Shown here piece after piece: positions 38,853 through 50,561 of a DNA stretch of 64,000 nucleotides. Source of the DNA: Brugia malayi (taxonomy: Eukaryota > Nematoda > Chromadorea > Rhabditida > Onchocercidae); contig NW_025062477.1 of assembly GCF_000002995.4 (NCBI RefSeq), positions 4,374,649 to 4,438,648 on the forward strand. The letters run 5' to 3'. Within the stretch, counting starts at the first letter, position 1, and each line of letters opens with the position of its first letter. Made by a program: the position numbers and the translations under genes. The notes under the pieces are model-generated. The model made no database searches and was not told where the DNA came from. It saw only the letters and a program-made list of their open reading frames with translations.

Positions 38853-40404
38853 ATGGAATCACAACGGCGACGACATAATGGTTTTACTTGGCCACCGTCA
38901 TTTTTACAATTATTTTTTTGGGTAACAATACCCATAATAGCTTCCAGTACTGCATTTTTGCTCATACCTTTGCATGTATTATACGCGCCTATTGCTGTTT
39001 TTATTGGGACAATATGGCTTATACTACAAATTATTATATTAACATACATCGATCCAGCAGTAAGCAATTTGCAAAAAAATCAAGCACCAGCATATTTTGA
39101 TGCTAGCAAACATGAGCATGTTATCGAGAATCTCTTCTGCAATATTTGTTTAATTAATGTGTTAGTAAATTTATATTTACTCTTTAAAATTAATGTTCAC
39201 TTTTTTATTTTTTAGATAGATAGATAGATAGATATTATAGGTTATAATTTTATTTTATAAATGAATTATAATATATCTGTTAAAATATTCCACTTACTAG
39301 CATATTATCTACATGCTATGATAAAATAGGGCGCAATAAGATGTTGCATAATTAAGCGCAATTGTATATATGTGCTTAATTTACCTAATAATCTACTATT
39401 AAGTAAATAAGAATGAAATATTATTTGTTCTTTTTTTTTTTTTTTTGCATTCATAAATTTATAATTGAAAAATGAATTTTAGAGATTCCACTTGTAAGCA
39501 TTGTCGTCAATGTAACAAATGTATATCTGGATTTGATCATCATTGCAAATGGCTTAATAATTGCATTGGTGCGGTAAATTATAGGTTAGTTTCCGCAAAA
39601 AAAAAAAAATTTGTTTTTGTTCATTTCTTAAGAATAATTTTTATTTTTCATTTTCTTTTTTTTTTTTGTATGAAGCAAAGAGGAAGAGAATGTAAAATAA
39701 GAGTTTTTATCAATTTTTTTTTTTTTTTTTTTATTGGTATTTTTTTAACTCTTCTTGCAAATGTCTTTTTATTTATGATTTGTTTGAGTTAAAAATTCCT
39801 CTTTTTTTTTTTGAATTTAATGAAAAAAAACATTAAGAATGATTGTTGAATTTATTTTCTAAAATTTATTCGCTAAATTTTCTCATTTTATTGTTAGCAA
39901 AATGAAATATTTCGTAAATTTGTATTAGCATTTTTAGATTATTTTTATTGTTAGTGTTATCAGTATGTTTTATATCAGCTCTCATATCAACATGTCTGCT
40001 TATCCTTATAGTGATATCATTTATCAGTATTGGATTACTTCCACATGCAGGTAATTTTATTTAATCAGGAATTTATTGTTTTCCTAATGAAATCTGAGTG
40101 TTTTGGGTATATTAAATAATAGGTAGGTATATTAAATGATATGTAAGTATATTAAATGATATGTGGGTATATTAAGTGATGTGTGGGTATATTAAATAAT
40201 ATGTGGGTATATTAAGTAATAGGTAGTTATATTAAATGATATGTGGATATATTAAATGATGTGCGGGTATGTTAAATAATGTGCGGGTATGTTAAATAAA
40301 TAATATACCTACCTAAGGTAGGTATATTAAATGATATGTGGGTTTATTGTAATAAAAGTGAAAGAATTAGTAAGTTAAAAAGTTGAAACTGCAATATTTA
40401 TAAT

Positions 40405-40452
<48 letters not shown>

Positions 40453-41744
40453 AAAAAGTAAAATAAAAAAAAATTTTTTTTTTTTTTTACATTTCAGATA
40501 AATTACCAATAAAATTATTATTATGGCAAAGTCTATGCTTTGCTGCTAGTATTTTATATTCTACGGTTGCTATTATGTGCGCACATTTACTCTATTTTCA
40601 TTACAAATTATGTTAGTCATTTAAGGATTAATTATTTTACTAAATAATATTACTAAATATAATTATTTTATTCCAAAAAAACAAAATCAAAAAAAAAAAA
40701 GTATATCTTTTAGAAAGAATATAATTTTTTAAGAATATATATATATATATTTGTTTTTTAAAAAAAGGTAGATAATTGAAATGATAATTATAAAGAACAA
40801 TTTATTCTTTTTTTTTAAATTGTTTTATAATAAAATTTATTTATTTATTTGTAGGGCGACGTGGCATGACAACATATCATTTCATACGAATTAATAGAAG
40901 ATGCATGGTATGTTTATTTTCAATTAAAATAACAATAATCAATTGATCATTATAATATAATTCAACATGAAAAGTTTTTTTTTTTTTTTTGATTTGTTTG
41001 TTTGTTTTTTTTTTTGTTGTTATTTATCATTGTTTTTACTTTTACTTGTTTACATGAAGAAGTGAAAAAATTGCAAAATAAAATTTAACTTTGATACTTG
41101 TTTTTTCTTTTTTTTCACTTTTCCATACAATAAACAAAAGATAAACAATAGAGAATAAATATTGATTTCATATAATATAAATAAATAAATAAATAAATAT
41201 GATTTTTTGTTTTTTTATATAATATAAATAAATAAATATAATTTCTTGTTTTTTTTTATAATATAAGTAAATAAATATGATTTTTTTGTTTTTTTTTTTC
41301 TCTTTTCTTTTTTGTGCTACACAACAATATATATAATTATTAAAACAAAATTTGATATTTTATCTATAAATAATATTTTGTTTGATATTTTATAAATGAT
41401 ATTTTATACAATTGTTATTTTATTTTGCATCTATAAAAAATTATTTTTTTTTTTTTTTTTTGAAAAATAAGTTCAAGAAGAGATAAAAACTTTTCACTAA
41501 TTTAATTTTTGCATAATTAATTTACATTTTTATTTAGAATAATCAGCAACAGCAACAGCAACAACAACAACAAGAGAAGAATCTATCATTAAATGTTAAT
41601 ACAATACCTGGTTTAATTCCACTCGAGAAAACCTGTTCCAAATTAGGTGTTATTAAATCAAGAGCTATTCATGATTCGAACATTGATAATCCATATGTCT
41701 CTTTTACATTTCAAGAAAATTTCACTAATAATGAACTCAAATAA
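38853..41744 (+). CDS. ZDHHC1: DHHC palmitoyltransferase, ZDHHC1/11 type
   Basis: Six exons (38853-39160, 39483-39584, 39938-40050, 40498-40611, 40855-40907, 41538-41744) give 298 residues. Four hydrophobic segments lie at about 17-37, 44-66, 138-166 and 183-206. The Cys-rich domain sits between the second and third: C96-x2-C99, then C107-K-H109-C110-x2-C113-x2-C116, then the catalytic D121-H-H-C124 followed by KWLNNC130IG and NYR. C124 is the expected acyl-carrying residue. KWLNNCIG after DHHC is typical of the ZDHHC1/ZDHHC11 group. The enzyme would S-acylate cytosolic Cys residues of other proteins at endomembranes; substrates are unknown. The C-terminal exon carries ten consecutive Gln and no TTxE motif is obvious. 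Intron 3 contains a 20-base minisatellite. Confidence 0.93.
40121..40345. repeat. Minisatellite (about 20-base unit) in intron 3 of the DHHC gene
   Basis: Roughly ten imperfect copies of a unit close to TGATATGTGGGTATATTAAA. Near its end a perfect inverted repeat, AATATACCTACC-taa-GGTAGGTATATT (about 40301-40327), breaks the head-to-tail order, suggesting a local inversion. Confidence 0.93.
40412..40450. repeat. Poly-A tract in intron 3
   Basis: A run of 35 or more A bases, interrupted once by G, beside the minisatellite and just before the exon 4 acceptor. Confidence 0.9.
41171..41300. repeat. Three-copy AT-rich tandem repeat in intron 5
   Basis: Three imperfect copies of a block built from TATAATATAAATAAATAAA, ATATGA and TTTTTTTGTTTTTTT, starting near 41171, 41217 and 41258. 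Confidence 0.8.
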
Positions 41745-41803
41745 TTTAGAATTTAGAATTAATACTCATTTCATTTTATTTATCCTTTATGATTGTCCTT
41801 TAT

Positions 41804-41809
41804 AATAAA
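41804..41809 (+). terminator. Poly(A) signal of the DHHC gene
   Basis: AATAAA 60 bases after the stop; a second copy lies about 12 bases downstream. Confidence 0.65.
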
Positions 41810-42604
41810 TACTTGAATAAAATGAAAGAAAGCAAAAAGAGGAAAAAAAAATTCACAAATGAATTTCAATTTTATTATTTCCGAAATGAAACAATTGAAT
41901 AAAATTTCTTGTTGAATTGTGATTAGTTCCTGAGCATTTTTAAATTTTAATATAGTGCTTTTTTTAATTTTATAATTTTAATATATGACATTTAAAATTT
42001 TTTTTTTAATATTTATTTATTTTTTTAAATGATTTTTAAGTTTATACTTTATCCATGTCAACTTTATCACATTTTTTTTTTCTTCATTATAGATTTGATA
42101 AGCTGAGCTTAACAACAATTTGTTTCTTTCATGAAATAAATATTATCTGTCTTTTCACATATTTCAAACAAATCTCACAACTAATAGATTGCCTTGCATT
42201 TGTAATAGATTGTAATAATTTCAAATGATTCTTTAAAAAATTTCATTCTTTATTACTTCTCTTCAACTATGCATATATTATCACGACAAATGCGCCAATG
42301 ATAACAAAAAATGTTTGTATAGAAGTGGTCAACAAGTATCGCTTTAAAGTTATTTCACTTTTAACTTAATTTTAGACGATTGATTTTTCATCTTAAATAC
42401 AAATCGTTATGATGTCTTCGGTGAAACGAACATTTTTGAGTGAGTGAAATGCAAATGTGAAATTTACAGGGCATTAAATGATGGCGGTGAATGTACAATG
42501 TGACAAAGACTGATTGATAGATGTTCTCAAATAGCAGCAAACTAAAAAATATTTGTTGTCGCTAAAACTTTTAAATAAAAAAAGAAAAAGCATGAAAGTT
42601 ATAA

Positions 42605-42638
42605 AATGAGTGTCACAATTACCCTGGTGACACTCATT
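42605..42638. repeat. Perfect 12-base-pair inverted repeat
   Basis: AATGAGTGTCAC at 42605-42616 pairs exactly with GTGACACTCATT at 42627-42638 around a 10-base loop. No T-run follows directly, so a transcription role is not evident. Confidence 0.85.
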
Positions 42639-43782
42639 CCCTCTCTGATGGACAATTATTGGCACAGATTTGATCTTTGTTCTCTTGAGACTTCTGGAGA
42701 GGACAAGGAAGTGATATAATGATAAGCTGATGGCTTTTTAAATAATATGGTAGTGATGCAAAGTGCAGATCGTGCATGCAGTATGGAGATCGATAATGGT
42801 GTGCTTAAAGAAATTGCAGGAAAAAATTTTGAAAAAAAAAAAATGAAATAGCAAAGACAGAAGAATTTTTCTTATCATTGATTTCTTCTTATCACTGATA
42901 TCAGTTGCTGAACATTCATGTTTGCTGATTGATTAATAAATGAATTAAATAATTTACTGGGAGCTAATTCTATATGAAAATGGTTTTCATTGAAATATTA
43001 TCTGATACAGTTTGACGGGTAATTTCAACTAATAAAATTTCGTATGCAAATAAAAGTTCTAATTTCAACAATTATAATTATTTTGGTTTATTATACAAAT
43101 ATTATTGATTCATTAGAAATGTTAAATTAATTTATGTCATTTCAATCCAATGACCTAATTTGCTTACATTTATTCAGTGATAAGATTAAAAAAAAATATT
43201 TTTCATTATAATATGCTTATTTTGTTTTTATTTAATTTAAATCTGTTAGTAATTTTATTGATAACTTCGTCCAAATTTATAAACTCTTAAAAATTTTTTT
43301 GTTCCTTTCATTACTTTAATAACTTACGATTGTGCATATTATACAATTTTTATTTCTTTTAAATAATTAAAAGTTTGAAAAAAATGATTAAAAATTCAAT
43401 AATTCAGTATTTTTTCCATCTTATAAGTGTGTTTGTAGTAATATTATTTCCGTATAGAAGAAAAGAAAAACAAATTGTCACATTATTTGTCAACTGATTA
43501 TATAAGAGTTAAAATAATTTACAGTTCGAATAGTTCATGCAACTTTTAAGAGAATTAAAAAAGAAAAAAAAAAAACTTATGCTTTGATAATTTACTCTAA
43601 TATATATATTATTGCATATCTTACCACATTTTTATTGATTGTTTTATGATATCTAATAAATTCTTTGAAATTCGAAAATGTAAGAATTCAAATATTTCAA
43701 ATAATTACCAATTGGTTACATTGACGAAATGTTATATTATCGAAGGATAACAAAGAAAAATGGAAGAGTGAATGAGGGAAAA

Positions 43783-43990
43783 TGGACCATCTCCGTTCAA
43801 AGTGACCATGACGTTTGAACTGACCATCTCCGTTCAAAGTGACCATGACGTTTGAACTGACCATCTCCGTTCAAAGTGACCATCCCGTTCAAACTAACCA
43901 TCCTCGTTTAACTAAACCTCCATTCAAACTGACCATCCTCGTTCAAACTGACCATTCTCGTTTAAACTGATTATCTGTGTCCAAGCTAAT
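43783..43990. repeat. GACCATC minisatellite
   Basis: About ten units of 18-20 bases resembling TGACCATCTCCGTTCAAAC. The first part has a higher-order 40-base period (CTCCGTTCAAAG alternating with GACGTTTGAAC). The repeat is CG-richer than its surroundings. Confidence 0.93.
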
Positions 43991-44578
43991 AATCTCTGCC
44001 AGTATTAATGATCAGCAGTAAAATTCCAAATAATTAAAAACATTTTTTATTTTATCAAAATGAGCTGGCATAATTGATTTCAACATTTTTTGATGTATGT
44101 ATGAAATGCTGATCGTTTTTGCTAAGATCACTCATTTAAGCATAAATTTAATTTTTATAAATTGATCTGACACTTTTTAAAGTTGATCTTTTTTTTTTGC
44201 TCTTTTGCTCTTTTTTTTAAAAAAAAAAAAAAAATTGATATAGACATTTCATGTAAAATAATAATAATAGAATACTTTCTGTTGTAGCTAAAAGTTTCTA
44301 ATGTAAAATATGTTTAAATAATCAAAATATTTTATTTTTAAAATATTTCTCAGTGAAATCATTCATCACAAAAAATTAACATTTCAACGTCTATTGAGAT
44401 TTTTTTCTTTTAATCAAACTTTTATCTTTATTTCTAACTATCAAACTTATCTTTAATGATTAAAATAACACAGATTAATTTATAATGTAAATGCTATCAG
44501 TCTGATAATTTAACTTATATTCAGTAGTTAAACTATTATAAACCAACTTTTCATTCAAATTTAAAACTTTTAAAACAG

Positions 44579-44616
44579 CCTTCTCTCCCTCTCTCTCTTT
44601 CTCTCTCTCTCTCCCT
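44579..44616. repeat. CT-rich microsatellite
   Basis: A CTCTCT/CCCT run of about 38 bases. Confidence 0.85.
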
Positions 44617-45195
44617 TATTTTATTTTCGTTTTATAAAAATGCTAGAACTCTCATTCATATAATCTTTATCATCTTTATTTGCAATTATTTAAATTTTAA
44701 AATAAGCAAAAGTTTACTTCCTTGGATATTTATGAGAAATATTTTTGATTACACAATTGTTATCATAATTTAACTTTCTTTTCCTACTCTCTTATTTTGA
44801 ACTTTTTTTTTTTAGTGAAATTTATAAAGTAATTTTATAAATAAATGGTTCACATTTACAAGTAAATTTGAAATGAAATAAAAATAAGACGGAAGTTTGG
44901 TCATTTATATTTTGAATATTATCAGTTTATTATGCAAAAGAGTGATAATTTTATTGCACACATTATCATTTAATATTTTTGTGATTAATTATTCATTATG
45001 CATATTTGTGACCTATGACCCAAAAATATCTTAAATATCTTTGTCAGAATTTTTTTTTCGGTTAAAAATGATTATATATTCGATAATTTCGAGAAGAATT
45101 TTGATAAGAATGCCAACACTTAATGAAGTATTCAGTTTGGACAACTTTTTTAATTTTTAATTTCTGTAATATTTACATGGTTATTATCATTGTTT

Positions 45196-45308
45196 ACTGG
45201 TTGTTATCAGATTTGTTTTTTATTATTACTGGTTGTTATCAGATTTGTTTATCATTATTACTGGTTTTTATCAGATTTGTTTATTATTATTACTGTTTAT
45301 CAGATTTA
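45196..45308. repeat. 32-base tandem repeat, 3.5 copies
   Basis: ACTGGTTGTTATCAGATTTG recurs at 45196, 45228, 45260 and, shortened, 45292. The 80-codon open frame over it is a repeat by-product. Confidence 0.93.
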
Positions 45309-47183
45309 ATAAATAATCCTTCATTGAACATTCAATTTAATAATATCATTTGCAAACTGTGCTAAAAAGAATTTTTCCAGAAGTTTTCCCAAAGTTTAAA
45401 AAAGTATTTTTCTAATAATGAAATTATAATAATTCAAAAATAAAATTGCATATTATCTCATACATAGCTAGAACATATACATATCTAATTTGCTTGGCCA
45501 TATAATTGCGACATTTTTCAAATGTTTATTCGTTCTTCAAATTCGTTTCATTCTGATGTCCTATTCAGTTGACATCTTTTTTGATCTCTGAATTAGCAAG
45601 GATAAATAGTAAACAAATTAATAAATTCTATCTTAACAGAGCAAAAGAGTAATAAAAAAAAAAAAAAAAAAACTAATCGAACGGATCAATGATCCAATCA
45701 ATTGCATTTAAATTATCCAAGAAGTAATATTACTATTTGTGATGGCGCTATTTGCTTTTTTCCTTAGTTGATTTATATTTAGAAGTAAAATGAAAAACTA
45801 ATGAATGTTACCTTAAATATTAAAGATTTAATATTGACTATCAAAATTTAATAGATCTTAAATTTATTATCATAATTTGCTTTATGATTTTAATTAATCA
45901 ATATTTGAAATTTTGACTTATGTTTTACTATGCTGATTTGCCTTTAAAATTTTTAAAATATAATGACTTTAAAAATATAATGACTAATATGACTTTAAAA
46001 ATATAAGTTGTAGTGTATAATTCTCTGTTCTTATCATATTTTATCAGTAGTATATTATCAGTAATTCGATGATGATTGATAACTTTCATTTTCAGTTTTT
46101 TGAACAAATAGAAAGTTTGTGAAGAATGCGTGAAGTTTTCAATTGCAACTCATTAAATCATTAATGTTAATTACAAGTTATCAAGAAAATGATAAGCTCT
46201 TATCACTTTACAAAATTAATTTATTGCTATATAAATGATGTAATTGCCCTATGATTCACATATTGGATTAATTTTTTTTTTTTTTTTTTTTGATTGAAAA
46301 ATGTTTTTTTGTTGCAAAATAATATATGAAATTTTTACTTATGCAAATTTTTACTTTATTACTTATGCAAATTACAATTGCAATTCAGTAATTAAATAAT
46401 ACACAAACAATTATGTTAAATCAGTTGATTTATCATCAATCTTTGATTTATTTACATTATGCATAAAGTTAAACAAAGGATTACAGTTTTATTTACAGTC
46501 GTATTAATACCGGAATAGATCCAATACACATTAATTCATCTTTCCGGCAAAGAAATCAATGAAATCCGAAATAATTTGATAATTGGTTGTTTGTGATTTC
46601 TGTGCTACAATGCTTTGACTTTTCGATTTTTTAATTTAATCTGAGAGTACGCTGGAGCGAAGTTAAAATAGTACTTTTTTTTTTGGAAATTACAAATTGT
46701 ATTGCAGCAGTTCGATGAAACAATCAGTTAATGATAACGAGCCATTGATAATAATTATAATTTGAAATTTGGAAATTAAGTTCATAATCAAATTTGCTTG
46801 TGCTTAAATGTATTAATTAGTAATAGTCAAAAAAAAATTATTTGATCAAAAAACAATTTAATACATTTTTTGTAAAAATTTTTTCTCAAATTAAATCGAC
46901 TACTGTACTTTTTCTTTTTTTTGAGCATTTTTCTGAAAATTTTATGTCAGTCAGTTGATATGATAATTTGGCAATGAAATGTTATTTACATGAATCAATC
47001 AGAAGCATCTGATGAATGAATGCAAATGTTTTTGAGTGGTATGAATTTTTAATTCAACTCCCAAACAGCTTTTATGATTCATTTCAAAAACTTTTTTGAA
47101 CCTAGCTAACAATACAAAAGCAAAATAAAAATCCTAGCCATTCTTATTAGCTATTTCATTTTGATTCTTTTTGCTATTTGAAT

Positions 47184-47195
47184 TTTTATTTCCAG
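47184..47195 (+). promoter_or_regulatory. Probable spliced-leader acceptor of the Pepsin-I3-like gene
   Basis: TTTTATTTCCAG lies 43 bases before the ATG at 47239, with no coding exon to match it upstream. Confidence 0.55.
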
Positions 47196-47238
47196 TTAGC
47201 AGATCATCTAGCTTCAAAAATCAGTGATGATTATTTCA

Positions 47239-50200
47239 ATGGATATCTTTTCAATAAATTTAATCGTGTAAGTTTTTAGCAAATAATATTTATTTCATCT
47301 ACAAAAATTCTAATCTAATGTAATTTTAAAGAAAGTAATTCTTTGACTCAAGATCTATGAATATCTGTTTGACCTGAAAATGAGCCAAAAGTTTCATTAC
47401 AAAAAAAAAAAAGAAAAAAAAACTGAAAATTGAAAACTTTACTGAAAGCTTTATAAATGTTACTTATTATTATTTTTTTTTTTTTTTTGTTAAATTTTTG
47501 TCAAAATTTAATTTATCAAATTTTTTTTTCCTTAAATGAATAAAACTTTTTTCTTAAAATTTACTATTTCAGATGGCTAATAGCATTTGGTTCAGCTGCC
47601 ACTATTCCTGCTTCATTATCTGTTGTAGCAAATGGTGTTACTTGTGTTATTATTGTAAATTTAATTTCATCAAAAATAATTTTCAAATTTTGATTTCAAA
47701 AAATTTTCAAAAATAAATAATATATATATTAAATTTCTTATCAGTAACTGAATGATACAAATCATAAAATGAGATATCAAAATCATAAATTGCATATTTT
47801 ACAAAATAATTTAAACGATGATTTAGCAGAAATGCAATGTGTAATAGTTAAGTTTACCTAGGATAATAAAATTTACGTGGACGGTGTTTATAAAGGTAAT
47901 GCTACCAAGGAAAATATCGAAGAAGTTAAAATTTACAATGAAAAAATGCGCGAATGGGCAAAAGAACTTCATAATACGATGTATACGGCATGTTTTATAT
48001 ATTTTCATGTGTATTCCTTATAGATTATTACCTGATATATAAGCATACCTGTTCATCGATCGATAAATCTTTCTAAATTTAATATCTAAATTACTTGAAA
48101 TATAAGCATACCTGTTCATCGATCGATAAATCTTTCTAAATTTAATATCTAAATTACTTGAAATATAAGTATACCTGTTCATCGATCGATAAATCTTTCT
48201 AAATTTAATATCTAAATTACCTGAACGTATTTTATATGACTCAATTCTGCAATAAAAACAGAAATAAAGCGAACTTATTTGATTCACTTTTCAACTCTCT
48301 TATTATAAGTCATAATTAATCTTTTTTATGAAAGATCAAATTATCACAAAGTTATCAATCATTTCTGATCACTTTTACAGACAATGAAAAAAGCGGTAAA
48401 AGAAATGTTCTCTGATCATGGCGCATTTTGGCGACATCTTCATGGACCATTCTGGGAAACACTTAATGCATATAGACCGGATGGTGATTTAATGAATCCA
48501 GCAGTGTTACCAATGGATCAACGAGATAATGAACAGAAAAAAAAGATGATACCACGGCTTCCGGATTTAATGCCTTATCCGGAAGCACCTTCGTTCTGTG
48601 ACTATAATGTGTAAGCAAGCATATTTTGGAATGATTTTACGATATATTTTTAAATTAAATGTTTTATATGCTGATTGTGATCTTTTCAATGATATTTCAA
48701 GAATAAAAATCGTAAATGATATGTTTTTCTTTTTTTTTTTTTTTTTTTTCAAATTTTTATTAATTTTAGATTAATTGATAATTTGAACAGAAAAAAAAGT
48801 ATGAATTTCATTTTAACTTAAATTTGAAACCGTATTCATTATTTTAAATTTTCAATTAATTTTAATATTAGAAAGTAAAAATTACTTCAATTGGCTGGAA
48901 AAAAATGGATTATAATAATAGTAAAAATAGAAAGTTATGAAGGAAATAAAATTTTTCATTATTAGATACTTGAAAAGGCGTCATAATGGTAGCCGAAAAG
49001 AGAAATTGTCAAGTTAAACTGTAATTTTTTTGCAACAAAAAAAAAAAATATATTTATATAGTAGCTAGAAAAAAAAAAAAGGAAGAACTGTCCTTCGGAT
49101 GTCACATACATTTTCCATAATTTCTACTTTTTTTTAAATGTCTCTTCATGATTAAAGAAAAAAAAAACTGAATATGAAAGTTTCTTTTTAAAAACTTTCA
49201 TTAATAATCAGCGCATTTGAGAATGGTTTATTAGTGGAAAAAAGGTTTTTTCATTTACTTCCGGATGATTAACATAATAATATTATTGTTAGATTAATGA
49301 AGTAAGTTATTACTTCTAACAATTTATATCAATTAAAAAGAAATTTGTTAAGCGGTAATGTCCATTATATGATCAGCAAATTGTTATTTCTTGTAATTTA
49401 TAAATGAATTACTACTGGAAATGTAAAAATTTTTACACAAAGCAAATTAAAAAAACAACAAAAAAAAAAAAAAAAAATAAAATTAAAACAAATGACAAAA
49501 GTGTAAAAATATTACTAAAGTTTTGTCTTTTTTTTTTTAAATTTCCAATTAGATATAGACGATGAAATTTCATTTCCAATTACTTTAACTTTAATTATAC
49601 TCTAAATTCTTGCAATCAATATTTTATTGATTGCATTTCAAATATATTACTTTCTCATCTTTATTTTCTACCACAATAATACATTTATATGAATTTGTAA
49701 CAGTAATCAAATTTTCTCACACCGAAATACTTCCACATCATAAATTTCATTTTACTTTGGAAAAAAAAGAAAAAAAAGGATGATTCAGAATTTATAGAAC
49801 TTCATTGAGCATTAATTATTGTCACATCTATGCTTATTGACCTTCATAGTAACTTGCATAATGAATTCAATTGAACGGAACTCCTTAAAATGAGTTAAAG
49901 TTCTAACAAAATCAAAAATTGAATTAAAATAACTCTGATAGTTTGATCTGATAATTGTTATCAAAATGATCATAAATGACCTTTTCTATACCTTTTCATT
50001 CTACACTTTTATTAATATAATGTGATGCTGAAGTTATTATAAGTTAAATTCAAATTATTAATGAACAAAAATTATTGAAAATGAGTTTAATTCATATCAA
50101 TTAATTTAGTATTTATTAAATTGTTAATGTATTGGTGAATTAACTTTTAACTTTTTTTTCTTTTTCTTCTTCTTCTTCGTCGTCAATCTTTTCTATGTGA

Positions 50201-50330
50201 CACTTTTTTTTTTTTTTTGTTTAGAGTACCGCCCTTACGTCATTTTCATGCTTATAAAAGCGTAATAAGGAAAAGAAAAGTATTTAGAATTTTGTATTTA
50301 ATTTCGATTAATCATAATTTCACTTTATGA
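47239..50330 (+). CDS. Small secreted protein with Pepsin-I3-like motif
   Basis: Five exons (47239-47267, 47573-47654, 47862-47987, 48381-48610, 50225-50330) give about 190 residues. It opens with a signal peptide (MDIFSINLIVWLIAFGSAA). GVTCVIIDNKIYVDGVYKGN, directly followed by a charged helix (ATKENIEEVKIYNEKMREWA), resembles the repeated domain of nematode pepsin-inhibitor-3 (Pepsin-I3) proteins, whose core is CxVxNxxLYVNG plus an acidic or Gln-rich helix. Only one copy is visible. The remainder (FWRHLHGPFWETLNAYRPDG, MIPRLPDLMPYPEAPSFCDY) is not recognised. Exon 3 must end either at a GC donor (47988) or at a GT donor 21 bases further on; both keep phase. The 3' end is uncertain: after 50279 the frame may read on to 50330 or splice to 50394 and stop at once. 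Protease inhibition is only a family-based guess. Confidence 0.6.
48041..48225. repeat. 63-base tandem repeat, three copies, in intron 3
   Basis: Units start at 48041, 48104 and 48167 and are nearly identical, each with a central ATCGATCGAT palindrome. Because 63 is divisible by three, the minus strand shows a repeating open frame of 21-residue blocks that is not a gene. Confidence 0.96.
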
Positions 50331-50379
50331 AATATTTTGTTGACTTTTTGTTTTTTTTTTCTTTTTTTTTTAATTATTT

Positions 50380-50393
50380 CATTACTTTTTTAG
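50380..50393 (+). promoter_or_regulatory. Possible trans-splice acceptor of the ZP gene
   Basis: TCATTACTTTTTTAG ends at 50393, 63 bases after the upstream gene's stop and 168 bases before the ZP gene's ATG. It may instead be the last cis acceptor of the Pepsin-I3-like gene. Confidence 0.4.
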
Positions 50394-50561
50394 ATTTAGG
50401 CGAAATTTTACAATCAATCAACAATTTCTGCTTCAATAACATTTCGTTGAATATCACTACTGATCTTATGAATATTGCTAACTGTCTAGTTTAATTCCTT
50501 TTCTATTGATTTCTGATTTTGGGATTAATTCAAATTACATTTACAATTTCCATTTCTGATT

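Larger units (their letters stand above)
41810..47183. other. 5.4 kb spacer before the Pepsin-I3-like gene
   Basis: No supportable exon. Contains a 12-base-pair hairpin at 42605-42638, a GACCATC minisatellite at 43783-43990, a CT-rich microsatellite near 44580-44616 and a 32-base tandem repeat at 45196-45308. The rest is AT-rich with homopolymer runs. Confidence 0.5.

Noticed and set aside
45123..45365. 80-codon plus-strand open frame
   Set aside because: It covers the 32-base tandem repeat; composition is Ile/Tyr/Leu-rich and nothing matches.
48018..48287. 89-codon minus-strand open frame with 21-residue repeats
   Set aside because: It is the antisense translation of a 63-base tandem repeat in an intron.
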